A program made the translations under genes and the position numbers. 18,842 nucleotides of DNA, from contig JASFRS010000029.1 in assembly GCA_050114795.1 (NCBI GenBank), forward strand, positions 1-18,842. The letters run 5' to 3'. The DNA comes from JASFRS01 sp050114795 (GTDB taxonomy: Bacteria; Pseudomonadota; Alphaproteobacteria; Sphingomonadales; CAKZYD01). The stretch's first letter is position 1; every line of letters starts with the position of its first letter. The notes under the pieces are model-generated. The model worked only from the letters and a program-made list of their open reading frames with translations. It had not been told where the DNA came from and made no database searches. This document shows positions 1 through 6,136 of the stretch, piece by piece.

Positions 1-13
1 AAGCCTTTGGATG

Positions 14-89
14 GGGCGGTTAGCTCAGTTGGTAGAGCATCTCGTTTACACCGAGAGGGTCGGCAGTTCGAGACTGTCACCGCCCACCA
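14..89 (+). tRNA. tRNA-Val (anticodon TAC)
   Basis: A full cloverleaf can be folded by eye. The acceptor stem GGGCGGT (14-20) pairs with ACCGCCC (79-85), followed by discriminator A86 and an encoded CCA (87-89). The anticodon stem TCTCG/CGAGA (40-44 with 52-56) encloses the loop TTTACAC, placing TAC at 47-49, which reads valine codons. The T-arm GGCAG/CTGTC (62-66 with 74-78, one G-U pair) holds the loop TTCGAGA. Its promoter must lie at or before the window edge. No T-rich terminator hairpin follows it. Confidence 0.97.
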
Positions 90-96
90 TCTTCCT

Positions 97-138
97 TTTA
101 AGTCTCTTGTTATAAATCTCTGATTATAAATCTCTGAT
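97..138 (+). repeat. Tandem 14-bp direct repeat (two perfect copies, one degenerate)
   Basis: TATAAATCTCTGAT occurs twice, perfectly and back to back, at 111-124 and 125-138. The 14 bases just upstream (97-110) match the unit at 10 of 14 positions, so they look like an older diverged copy. Each perfect copy starts with TATAAA, which resembles a -10 box, but I find no convincing -35 element at the right distance. The array lies in the spacer between tRNA-Val and the sulfotransferase-like gene. Its function is unknown; it could arise simply by replication slippage. Confidence 0.85.
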
Positions 139-155
139 TATGATGCATAGGCTTT

Positions 156-166
156 TCACATTGTGA
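156..166. repeat. Short palindrome upstream of the sulfotransferase-like gene
   Basis: TCACA, T, TGTGA forms an 11-bp inverted repeat centred about 43 bp before the proposed start codon. It could be an operator half-site pair, but the half-sites are in the opposite order and spacing to a CRP-type site (TGTGA, six bases, TCACA). A chance origin is quite possible. Confidence 0.3.
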
Positions 167-203
167 TAGCGTATTTGCAAAGAATCACGCCTAGGGGAGA
201 TTG

Positions 204-1013
204 ATGTCGAAGCTTAAGGATTTCGCATGGCAGATTCGTAAAGCCAGCCATCAAAGACTGAATCCCTGGAAAGGGGAGAGGGAAACAATTTTGGTCCCGG
301 GCGTCCAGCGCTCCGGCACCAATATGCTGATGGATGTTTTGGACTTATCATTGGAGACTGATGTCTTTCATGAAAGGGATCCTCGCGCTTTCGATTCTTA
401 CCACCTCCGGCCTTATGTCCGCCAGATGGAGCTAAGAGACACATCTCATGCTCGATTCTTCGTTCTCAAGGCATTGTTAGACAGTGAAAAGACATCTGAA
501 TTATTGTCTTTTTTAGCGCCCGCTAAAGCAGTTTGGATGTATCGTAATTATGATGACATGGTGAATTCCAATTTGAGAAATTGGCCGGGAGGGCGGAATC
601 AGATTGAAGACCTTATGCGCGACCCCTTTAAGACTGGATATCGTGCATGGGGTATGACTGAAGAGACACTCAGGCTTATTAAACGCCATTATGAGCCCGG
701 GATGGATGATGCGAGTGCCATTGCATTGTTCTGGTATTACAGGAATCAGTTGTTCTTCGATCAACAGCTCGATGAGAATCAAAATGTCATCGTGTTGAAA
801 TATGAAGATGTGGCATCAGAGCCCGAGCCTACATTAAAATGGCTTTGCGAAAAGTTGGACTTGGATTTCACGCCTCGAATGGCGTCACAGATTCACGCAA
901 AATCAATTGGCAAAAGAAAGCCGAGCGAAATCCGACTGGATATACGGAAATTATGTGACCAAATGCTTTTGCGTTTTGAAGAAATTTATAATCAAGAACG
1001 GCGGAAACCCTGA
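204..1013 (+). CDS. Sulfotransferase family protein (PAPS-dependent, predicted)
   Basis: This encodes a predicted 269-aa cytoplasmic enzyme that would transfer sulfate from PAPS to an unknown acceptor. Two family signatures are visible. PGVQRSGT (residues 32-39) fits the P-loop-like 5'-phosphosulfate binding motif. The segment around residues 109-125, with R113 and S122, fits the 3'-phosphate binding motif. KYEDV (199-203), then a helix beginning ...EPTLKWLCEKL, matches the usual late YEDL region. There is no signal peptide or membrane segment. ATG 204 is preferred over TTG 201 because AGGGGAG (193-199) leaves 4 nt before the ATG but only 1 nt before the TTG. The gene stands alone between two tRNA genes with no other sulfation, glycan or PAPS-synthesis gene nearby, so its substrate cannot be inferred. 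The family also includes weakly characterised proteins for which sulfotransfer is unproven. The frame is intact and the C-terminus looks complete. Confidence 0.82.
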   Translation: MSKLKDFAWQIRKASHQRLNPWKGERETILVPGVQRSGTNMLMDVLDLSLETDVFHERDPRAFDSYHLRPYVRQMELRDTSHARFFVLKALLDSEKTSELLSFLAPAKAVWMYRNYDDMVNSNLRNWPGGRNQIEDLMRDPFKTGYRAWGMTEETLRLIKRHYEPGMDDASAIALFWYYRNQLFFDQQLDENQNVIVLKYEDVASEPEPTLKWLCEKLDLDFTPRMASQIHAKSIGKRKPSEIRLDIRKLCDQMLLRFEEIYNQERRKP

Positions 1014-1061
1014 CAAATTTCCCATTTTTCTGAAAAGTTTCAATATTCATCACAATAGGCG

Positions 1062-1090
1062 CTTGACAGTATCGGCCCCCTGTCTTAAAC
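1062..1090 (+). promoter_or_regulatory. Predicted promoter of tRNA-Asp
   Basis: CTTGACA (1062-1068) is an excellent -35 element, and CTTGAC is typical of strong alphaproteobacterial promoters. After 16 bp comes TTAAAC (1085-1090), only a moderate -10. Transcription would begin near 1097, giving a leader of roughly 34 nt before tRNA-Asp. It fits a tRNA gene separated from its upstream neighbour by a protein-coding gene. It may also feed nuoA downstream, since no strong terminator separates them. Confidence 0.6.
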
Positions 1091-1093
1091 GAT

Positions 1094-1130
1094 CCCCCGC
1101 TGCTGCAGACGCGGTGGCAAACACCCAAGC

Positions 1131-1135
<5 letters not shown>
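1094..1135 (+). repeat. Inverted repeat overlapping the 5' end of tRNA-Asp
   Basis: CCCCCGCT (1094-1101) is the exact reverse complement of AGCGGGGG (1128-1135). The 3' arm includes the first five bases of mature tRNA-Asp, so in the precursor this helix would compete with the tRNA acceptor stem. It could influence RNase P cleavage or folding, or be a by-product of G+C-rich flanks. No T-tract follows, so it is not an intrinsic terminator. Confidence 0.5.
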
Positions 1136-1207
<72 letters not shown>

Positions 1208-1410
1208 TTTACTCCCTTTTTCAAATGTGAATATCTCTTTGGCTTTTGCCAAAGGTGGGCTCGACTTCGGCTCGTAAAATTCTAATGTTATTTACAAGGA
1301 ATTTTTGTTGCGCCTCAAGCTGTGAAGCCTATAGTGGCGCCCGAGTTCGAGGGCGGCTTGAACAATCCGCCTGTTGTATGTTGACTGATTGAAAATTGAT
1401 CGGGACCGTG
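1208..1410 (+). other. Structured intergenic leader before nuoA
   Basis: This 203-nt gap has no convincing gene. It holds a perfect hairpin, CTTTGGC-TTTT-GCCAAAG (1237-1254), with no T-tract after it. It also holds a second structured zone: CGCCC (1338-1342) pairs with GGGCG (1351-1355), and TCAAGC (1315-1320) can pair with GCTTGA (1356-1361). AAGCC (1325-1329) could instead pair with GGCTT (1355-1359), so two alternative folds are possible. A weak promoter candidate is TCGACT (1261-1266), 16 bp, TAATGT (1283-1288). The region probably carries the nuo promoter and 5' leader, but neither is securely placed. Confidence 0.45.
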
Positions 1411-1788
1411 ATGCAGAGCATTCTCAGCGACTATCTTCCGATTTTAATCTTTTTAGGCTTGGCGATTGTCCTGTCTGCTGCCTTTGTGTTTGCACCTTTG
1501 GTGGTCTCCACATTAGGCGGCACACAAAAACCGGACAGCGAAAAGCTTTCTGCTTATGAATGCGGCTTTGAGGCCTTTGAAGATGCCCGGCGTAAATTCG
1601 ATGTGCGCTTTTATCTGGTGTCCATCCTGTTCATTATCTTTGACCTTGAGGTTGCATTTCTTTTCCCATGGGCTGTGTCGCTAAGTGAGACTCGTGTCTT
1701 TGGGTTTTGGTCCATGGTGACTTTCCTCGGTATTTTGACAGTGGGCTTCATTTATGAATGGCGTAAAGGAGCATTGGAGTGGGAATGA
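1411..1788 (+). CDS. nuoA: NADH-quinone oxidoreductase subunit A
   Basis: This 125-aa membrane subunit of complex I helps form the quinone chamber at the joint between the two arms. Three hydrophobic segments are visible, at roughly residues 8-33, 67-88 and 99-116. The conserved loop after the first, with KLSAYECGFEAF (45-56), ends in DVRFYLVSILFIIFDLE (64-80), both hallmark NuoA regions. The C-terminus YEWRKGALEW is also typical. In-frame TTG 1396 and GTG 1408 lie upstream. ATG 1411 is chosen because GGGA (1402-1405) sits 5 nt before it and the start then matches the usual family N-terminus. It is the first gene of the operon and overlaps nuoB. Confidence 0.95.
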   Translation: MQSILSDYLPILIFLGLAIVLSAAFVFAPLVVSTLGGTQKPDSEKLSAYECGFEAFEDARRKFDVRFYLVSILFIIFDLEVAFLFPWAVSLSETRVFGFWSMVTFLGILTVGFIYEWRKGALEWE

Positions 1789-2333
1789 TGTCACAAGCTG
1801 ACCATGGACAGGCACTGTCTTTGAGCGAAGCTAATCAGCAAGACGGCTTTTTGAGCGACTTGAATGCTGAATTGGGCGATAAGGGCTTTCTCGTTACCAG
1901 TGCAGAAGATCTCATTAACTGGGCGCGGACGGGGTCGCTTTGGTGGATGACCTTTGGTTTGGCCTGTTGCGCGGTTGAAATGATGCACAGTTCCATGCCG
2001 CGCTATGATCTAGAACGTTTCGGCGTTGCTCCGCGGGCTAGCCCTCGTCAGAGCGATGTAATGATCGTTGCCGGAACTTTGACCAATAAGATGGCTCCGG
2101 CATTGCGCAAGGTTTATGATCAAATGTCTGAACCGCGCTATGTAATCTCAATGGGGTCCTGCGCAAATGGTGGTGGCTATTACCATTATAGCTACTCTGT
2201 CGTGCGCGGTTGTGATCGTATTGTACCCGTGGACATCTACGTACCCGGCTGCCCACCGACGGCTGAGGCCTTGCTTTATGGCGTGCTTCAGTTGCAGCGG
2301 AAGATTCGGCGTGTTGGGACATTGGTGCGCTAA
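1785..2333 (+). CDS. nuoB: NADH-quinone oxidoreductase subunit B
   Basis: NuoB (182 aa from this start) carries the terminal [4Fe-4S] cluster N2, which hands electrons to quinone in the peripheral arm. All four ligands are present: the adjacent C61 and C62 in GLACCAVEMM, C126 in GSCANGG, and C156 in VPGCPPTAEA. The first 40 residues are variable and polar, as usual in the family. Three starts are possible: GTG 1779, ATG 1785 and ATG 1788. ATG 1785 forms a 4-bp ATGA overlap with the nuoA stop and has GGAG 5 nt upstream. GTG 1779 also has a well-placed AAAGGAG (1765-1771), so the true N-terminus may be two residues longer. Confidence 0.95.
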   Translation: MMSQADHGQALSLSEANQQDGFLSDLNAELGDKGFLVTSAEDLINWARTGSLWWMTFGLACCAVEMMHSSMPRYDLERFGVAPRASPRQSDVMIVAGTLTNKMAPALRKVYDQMSEPRYVISMGSCANGGGYYHYSYSVVRGCDRIVPVDIYVPGCPPTAEALLYGVLQLQRKIRRVGTLVR

Positions 2334-2367
2334 GACGCATCGATATTTGATGGATTGGACTTAATTT

Positions 2368-3015
2368 ATGGCTCGAGTGGATAAAAACGCTTCCGCCACA
2401 CAGCAATTGACAGAACTCCGTAATCATATTTCCTCCTTATTGGAAAATGAAGTTCTGGATAGCAATATTGCTTATGGCGAGCTCAGCATTATTGCGCGTG
2501 CTGATGCCATTGAAAAAGTGCTCGTTTTTCTGCGGGATGATGAAGAATGTCGATTTAAGCAGCTTATTGATATTACGGCTGTTGATTGGCCTGAGCGCGC
2601 GCAGCGATTTGAAGTGGTTTATCACCTTTTGTCATTGCACAATAATCTTCGCATCAGGGTTAAAGTCCCGACGGATGAGCGCAGTGCTGTGCCGTCCGCC
2701 GTTGAGATTTATCCGACAGCAGCTTGGTTTGAACGTGAAGCATGGGATATGTATGGGGTTTTATTCTCCGGCAACCCTGATTTGCGGCGGATATTGACGG
2801 ATTATGGCTTTCAGGGGCATCCACTACGTAAAGATTTCCCGCTTACCGGCTTTGTTGAAGTGCGGTACAGCGAGGAGCATGAGCGCGTGGTCTATGAACC
2901 TGTCAAACTTACGCAGGATTTCCGCAGTTTTGATTTCATGTCGCCCTGGGAAGGGGCCAAATATGTGCTCCCAGGTGATGAAAAAGCTGAAGAAAACAAG
3001 GGCGCAGAGAGCTGA
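2368..3015 (+). CDS. nuoC: NADH-quinone oxidoreductase subunit C
   Basis: This 215-aa subunit corresponds to the 30-kDa subunit of complex I. It has no cofactor and packs against NuoD in the quinone-linking module. The family signature is clear: FEREAWDMYGVLF (121-133), then PDLRRILTDYGF (137-148) and GHPLRKDFPLTGF (150-162). The tail after residue 200 is charged and variable. It is separate from nuoD, unlike the fused NuoCD of Escherichia coli. The start is 34 nt after nuoB with only a weak GGA (2357-2359) upstream. It ends 2 nt before the nuoD start, suggesting coupled translation. Confidence 0.95.
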   Translation: MARVDKNASATQQLTELRNHISSLLENEVLDSNIAYGELSIIARADAIEKVLVFLRDDEECRFKQLIDITAVDWPERAQRFEVVYHLLSLHNNLRIRVKVPTDERSAVPSAVEIYPTAAWFEREAWDMYGVLFSGNPDLRRILTDYGFQGHPLRKDFPLTGFVEVRYSEEHERVVYEPVKLTQDFRSFDFMSPWEGAKYVLPGDEKAEENKGAES

Positions 3016-3017
3016 GT

Positions 3018-4196
3018 ATGAACGACGTCGATATTCAGAATTATTCTATCAACTTTGGCCCGCAGCATCCCGCGGCTCATGGTGTGCTACGCTTGGTCCT
3101 GGAATTGGATGGGGAGGTGGTTGAGCGGGCTGATCCGCATATTGGCCTGCTTCACCGTGGTACTGAGAAACTCATCGAGTACAAGACCTATTTGCAGGCC
3201 GTTCCATATTTCGACCGTCTGGATTATGTATCTCCGATGTGCCAGGAACATGCTTTTTGCCTGGCGACTGAGAAGCTTTTAGGTTGTGAAATTCCACTGC
3301 GTGCCCAATATATTCGTGTCCTGTTTTCAGAAATTACGCGAATTTTGAACCACCTCTTGAACATCACTACACATGCGATGGATGTAGGTGCGATGACGCC
3401 TATTCTCTGGGGCTTTGAGGAGCGCGAAAAGCTCATGGTATTCTATGAGCGCGTTTCTGGCGCGCGGCTTCACGCCGCTTATTTCCGCCCCGGTGGGGTT
3501 CATCAGGATTTGCCGGCTGGCCTGGCTGAAGATATTTATGCATGGACTGAAACTTTCCCCAAAGTTCTGGAGGAAATGGAGTTAATGCTGGTTGAAAACC
3601 GCATCTTCAAACAACGCAATGTGGATATCGGTGTTTTAAGCGCTGAAGAGGCAATGGCCTGGGGCTTTACCGGGCCAATGTTGCGCGGCTCCGGTGTTAA
3701 ATGGGATTTACGGAAATCTCAGCCATATGAAGTCTATGACAAACTTGATTTTGACATTGTCATTGGCAAGCATGGTGACTGTTATGACCGCTATATTCTA
3801 AGATTAGAAGAAATCCGCCAGTCGCTGAAAATTATTCGTCAATGCTTAGACGATATGCCGCCTGGCCCAGTTATGTCTTTGGATCGTAAAATTGCACCGC
3901 CGCGTAGGGGTGAAATGAAGCAATCCATGGAAGCGCTGATCCATCACTTCAAGCTTTATACTGAGGGCTTCAAGGTGCCTGAAGGTGAAGTTTATGCAGC
4001 GGTAGAAGCCCCAAAAGGTGAGTTCGGCGTCTACTTGGTTTCTGATGGCTCCAACAAGCCATATAAAACGAAAATCCGTGCCCCAGGATTTGCTCATTTG
4101 CAGGCAATGGATTTCTTGTCCAAGGGACATATGCTGGCGGATATTCCGGCATTAATTGGCTCTATGGATATTGTGTTTGGTGAGATTGACCGATGA
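3018..4196 (+). CDS. nuoD: NADH-quinone oxidoreductase subunit D
   Basis: NuoD (392 aa) is the 49-kDa subunit, related to the large subunit of [NiFe] hydrogenases. With NuoB it forms the quinone-reduction site. The N-terminal NFGPQHPAAHGVLRL (12-26) contains the His loop lining the quinone pocket, and HIGLLHRGTEKL (41-52) and FDRLDYVSPM (65-74) are standard. The Tyr in DYVSPM probably corresponds to the quinone-binding tyrosine known from structures. Later motifs (FTGPMLRGSG, GDCYDRY, KAPGF-like RAPGFAHLQ) and a C-terminus ending in GEIDR fit a full-length protein. It overlaps nuoE by 4 bp (ATGA). Confidence 0.97.
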   Translation: MNDVDIQNYSINFGPQHPAAHGVLRLVLELDGEVVERADPHIGLLHRGTEKLIEYKTYLQAVPYFDRLDYVSPMCQEHAFCLATEKLLGCEIPLRAQYIRVLFSEITRILNHLLNITTHAMDVGAMTPILWGFEEREKLMVFYERVSGARLHAAYFRPGGVHQDLPAGLAEDIYAWTETFPKVLEEMELMLVENRIFKQRNVDIGVLSAEEAMAWGFTGPMLRGSGVKWDLRKSQPYEVYDKLDFDIVIGKHGDCYDRYILRLEEIRQSLKIIRQCLDDMPPGPVMSLDRKIAPPRRGEMKQSMEALIHHFKLYTEGFKVPEGEVYAAVEAPKGEFGVYLVSDGSNKPYKTKIRAPGFAHLQAMDFLSKGHMLADIPALIGSMDIVFGEIDR

Positions 4197-4810
4197 GTGT
4201 TGACATGAAACAAGTCGGCGAGGGCTTTGTTTTCACGAAAGAAAACGAAGAAAAGGCAAAGAAAATCATCGCCCGTTACCCCGAAGGTAAACAACAGTCT
4301 GCTGTCATGCCGCTTCTTGATTTGGCGCAGCGTCAGATCGGTGAGGAGACGGAGACGCAAGGCTGGTTGCCGGTGCCGGTGATTGAATATGTCGCGCAAT
4401 ATCTGGGTATGCCTTATATGCGCGCATATGAAGTCGCGACCTTCTACACCATGTACAATATGAAGCCAGTCGGCAAATATCATGTGCAACTGTGTGGAAC
4501 GACGCCTTGTATGCTTCGCGGTTCTGAGGACGTTATGCGCGCGTGTACAGACATGGGCATAAAAAAGGGTGAAGTCAGTGAAGACGGCCTTTTCACTCTG
4601 ACAGAGGTTGAATGCCTGGGCGCTTGCGTGAATGCCCCAATGATCCAGATCAACGACGATTTCTATGAAGATCTCACCTATGAAAGCACCAAAGAGATTT
4701 TGGAAGCTTTGAAACGTGGTGAGCAGCCGAAGGTTGGTACTCAGGTAAAGCGGCAGTTTTCTGCGCCTGAGGGCGGGCCAACGGTATTGAAAGACATGGC
4801 GAAGGCGTGA
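4193..4810 (+). CDS. nuoE: NADH-quinone oxidoreductase subunit E
   Basis: This 205-aa thioredoxin-fold subunit corresponds to the 24-kDa subunit and carries the [2Fe-2S] cluster N1a next to the flavin subunit. The ligands are C101 and C106 (QLCGTTPCML) and C141 and C145 (ECLGACVNAP). The N-terminal helical part includes VPVIEYVAQYLGMP (61-74) and VATFYTMYNM (81-90), as in other NuoE proteins. The last 40 residues form a polar, variable tail, longer than in E. coli and common in alphaproteobacterial and mitochondrial homologues. The start ATG overlaps the nuoD stop, so its translation is probably coupled. Confidence 0.96.
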   Translation: MSVDMKQVGEGFVFTKENEEKAKKIIARYPEGKQQSAVMPLLDLAQRQIGEETETQGWLPVPVIEYVAQYLGMPYMRAYEVATFYTMYNMKPVGKYHVQLCGTTPCMLRGSEDVMRACTDMGIKKGEVSEDGLFTLTEVECLGACVNAPMIQINDDFYEDLTYESTKEILEALKRGEQPKVGTQVKRQFSAPEGGPTVLKDMAKA

Positions 4811-4814
4811 GACA

Positions 4815-6104
4815 ATGTTAAAAGATCAAGATCGCATATTTACCAATGTCTATGGTTTCCAGGACTGGGGCGTTGAAGCAGCTAAAAAACGCGGCGATTG
4901 GGACGGCACGAAAGACCTGATTGCGAAAGGCGCTGACTGGATTATCAATGAAGTTAAAGAATCCGGTCTTCGTGGTCGTGGCGGCGCGGGCTTTCCAACC
5001 GGTTTGAAATGGTCTTTCATGCCGAAGGAAAGCAAGGATGGCCGCCCGAACTATCTTGTTATTAATGCGGATGAATCAGAGCCGGGCACCTGTAAAGACC
5101 GTGAAATCATTCGCCATGACCCGCAAAAACTGATTGAAGGCGCATTGCTGGCTGGTTTTGCCATGAATGCAGTTGCTGCCTATATCTATATCCGCGGCGA
5201 ATTTGTTCGCGAAGCTGAACGGCTTCAAGCCGCAGTTGACCAAGCCTATGACGCCGGTTTGATTGGTAAAAACGCATCTGGCTCTGGCTATGATTTTGAC
5301 GTCTATGTTCACCGTGGGGCAGGGGCCTATATCTGTGGTGAAGAAACTGCATTGATTGAAAGCTTGGAAGGCAAAAAAGGGCAGCCACGTTTGAAACCTC
5401 CATTCCCTGCGAATGTGGGTGTCTGGGGTTGTCCGACGACAGTGAATAATGTGGAATCGATCGCAGTTGTGCCAACAATCCTACGCCGGACAGCAAGCTG
5501 GTTCTCTGGCCTTGGTCGTCCGGGAAACACGGGTACGAAATTATTTTGCATTTCCGGCCATGTGGAACGCCCATGCACCGTTGAGGAAGAAATGGGCATT
5601 CCTATGAAGGAATTGCTTGAAAAACACTGTGGTGGCGTCCGCGGCGGCTGGGATAACCTCTTAGCTGTTATTCCTGGTGGGTCTTCAGTGCCGCTACTAC
5701 CCAAACATATCTGCGATAATGTGTTGATGGATTTTGACAGCCTGCGGGAACATAAATCAGGCTTAGGCACTGCGGCGGTGATTGTGATGGATAAATCGAC
5801 GGATATCGTGAAAGCCATCGCGCGCTTGTCCTATTTCTATAAACATGAAAGCTGCGGCCAATGCACGCCTTGCCGTGAAGGCACAGGTTGGATGTGGCGC
5901 GTCATGGAGCGTTTGGTCAAAGGCCAGGCCGAGCCCGAAGAAATCGATATGTTGCTGAATGTGACTTACCAGGTTGAAGGTCACACAATCTGTGCTTTGG
6001 GCGATGCGGCTGCCTGGCCGATCCAAGGCTTGATCAGACATTTCCGCCCCGAATTGGAAGCGCGGATTGAAGAGCGTAAAGCCCAGTTAATGGCAGCGGA
6101 ATGA
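4815..6104 (+). CDS. nuoF: NADH-quinone oxidoreductase subunit F
   Basis: NuoF (429 aa) is the 51-kDa subunit, the NADH entry point. It binds NADH and FMN and carries cluster N3. The glycine-rich GLRGRGGAGFPTGLKW (51-66) forms the nucleotide/FMN binding loop. ADESEPGTCKDRE (near 90) and GAGAYICGEETALIESLEG (near 170-190) are invariant family segments. The N3 cluster ligands are C347, C350 and C353 (SCGQCTPCREGT) and C393 (HTICALGD). Length matches other alphaproteobacterial NuoF. It begins 4 nt after nuoE without a strong ribosome binding site, so coupling to nuoE is likely. Confidence 0.97.
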   Translation: MLKDQDRIFTNVYGFQDWGVEAAKKRGDWDGTKDLIAKGADWIINEVKESGLRGRGGAGFPTGLKWSFMPKESKDGRPNYLVINADESEPGTCKDREIIRHDPQKLIEGALLAGFAMNAVAAYIYIRGEFVREAERLQAAVDQAYDAGLIGKNASGSGYDFDVYVHRGAGAYICGEETALIESLEGKKGQPRLKPPFPANVGVWGCPTTVNNVESIAVVPTILRRTASWFSGLGRPGNTGTKLFCISGHVERPCTVEEEMGIPMKELLEKHCGGVRGGWDNLLAVIPGGSSVPLLPKHICDNVLMDFDSLREHKSGLGTAAVIVMDKSTDIVKAIARLSYFYKHESCGQCTPCREGTGWMWRVMERLVKGQAEPEEIDMLLNVTYQVEGHTICALGDAAAWPIQGLIRHFRPELEARIEERKAQLMAAE

Positions 6105-6109
6105 AGGCA

Positions 6110-6136
6110 ATGATGAAAACTGGAGTACAGATGTGA
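6110..6136 (+). other. Eight-codon mini-ORF abutting the nuoG start
   Basis: Between nuoF and nuoG, ATG ATG AAA ACT GGA GTA CAG ATG TGA reads MMKTGVQM. Its stop (6134-6136) overlaps the nuoG ATG in the form TGATG. AAGG (6104-6107) lies 5 nt before the second ATG. This is the layout expected for a ribosome that terminates and restarts on nuoG. Whether it is translated is unknown; it may be chance. Confidence 0.3.

Noticed and set aside
1237..1254. The perfect hairpin after tRNA-Asp as an intrinsic terminator.
   Set aside because: It is followed by GGTGGGCTCG rather than a run of T on the plus strand, and no T-run follows it on the minus strand either.
1285..1392. A 35-codon open frame (starting MLFTRN) in the nuoA leader.
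   Set aside because: It has no ribosome binding site, is cysteine-rich with no recognisable pattern, and overlaps the predicted hairpins. Nothing distinguishes it from chance.
1396..1410. Upstream TTG or GTG starts for nuoA.
   Set aside because: GGGA is correctly spaced for ATG 1411, and the extra residues are not found in family N-termini.
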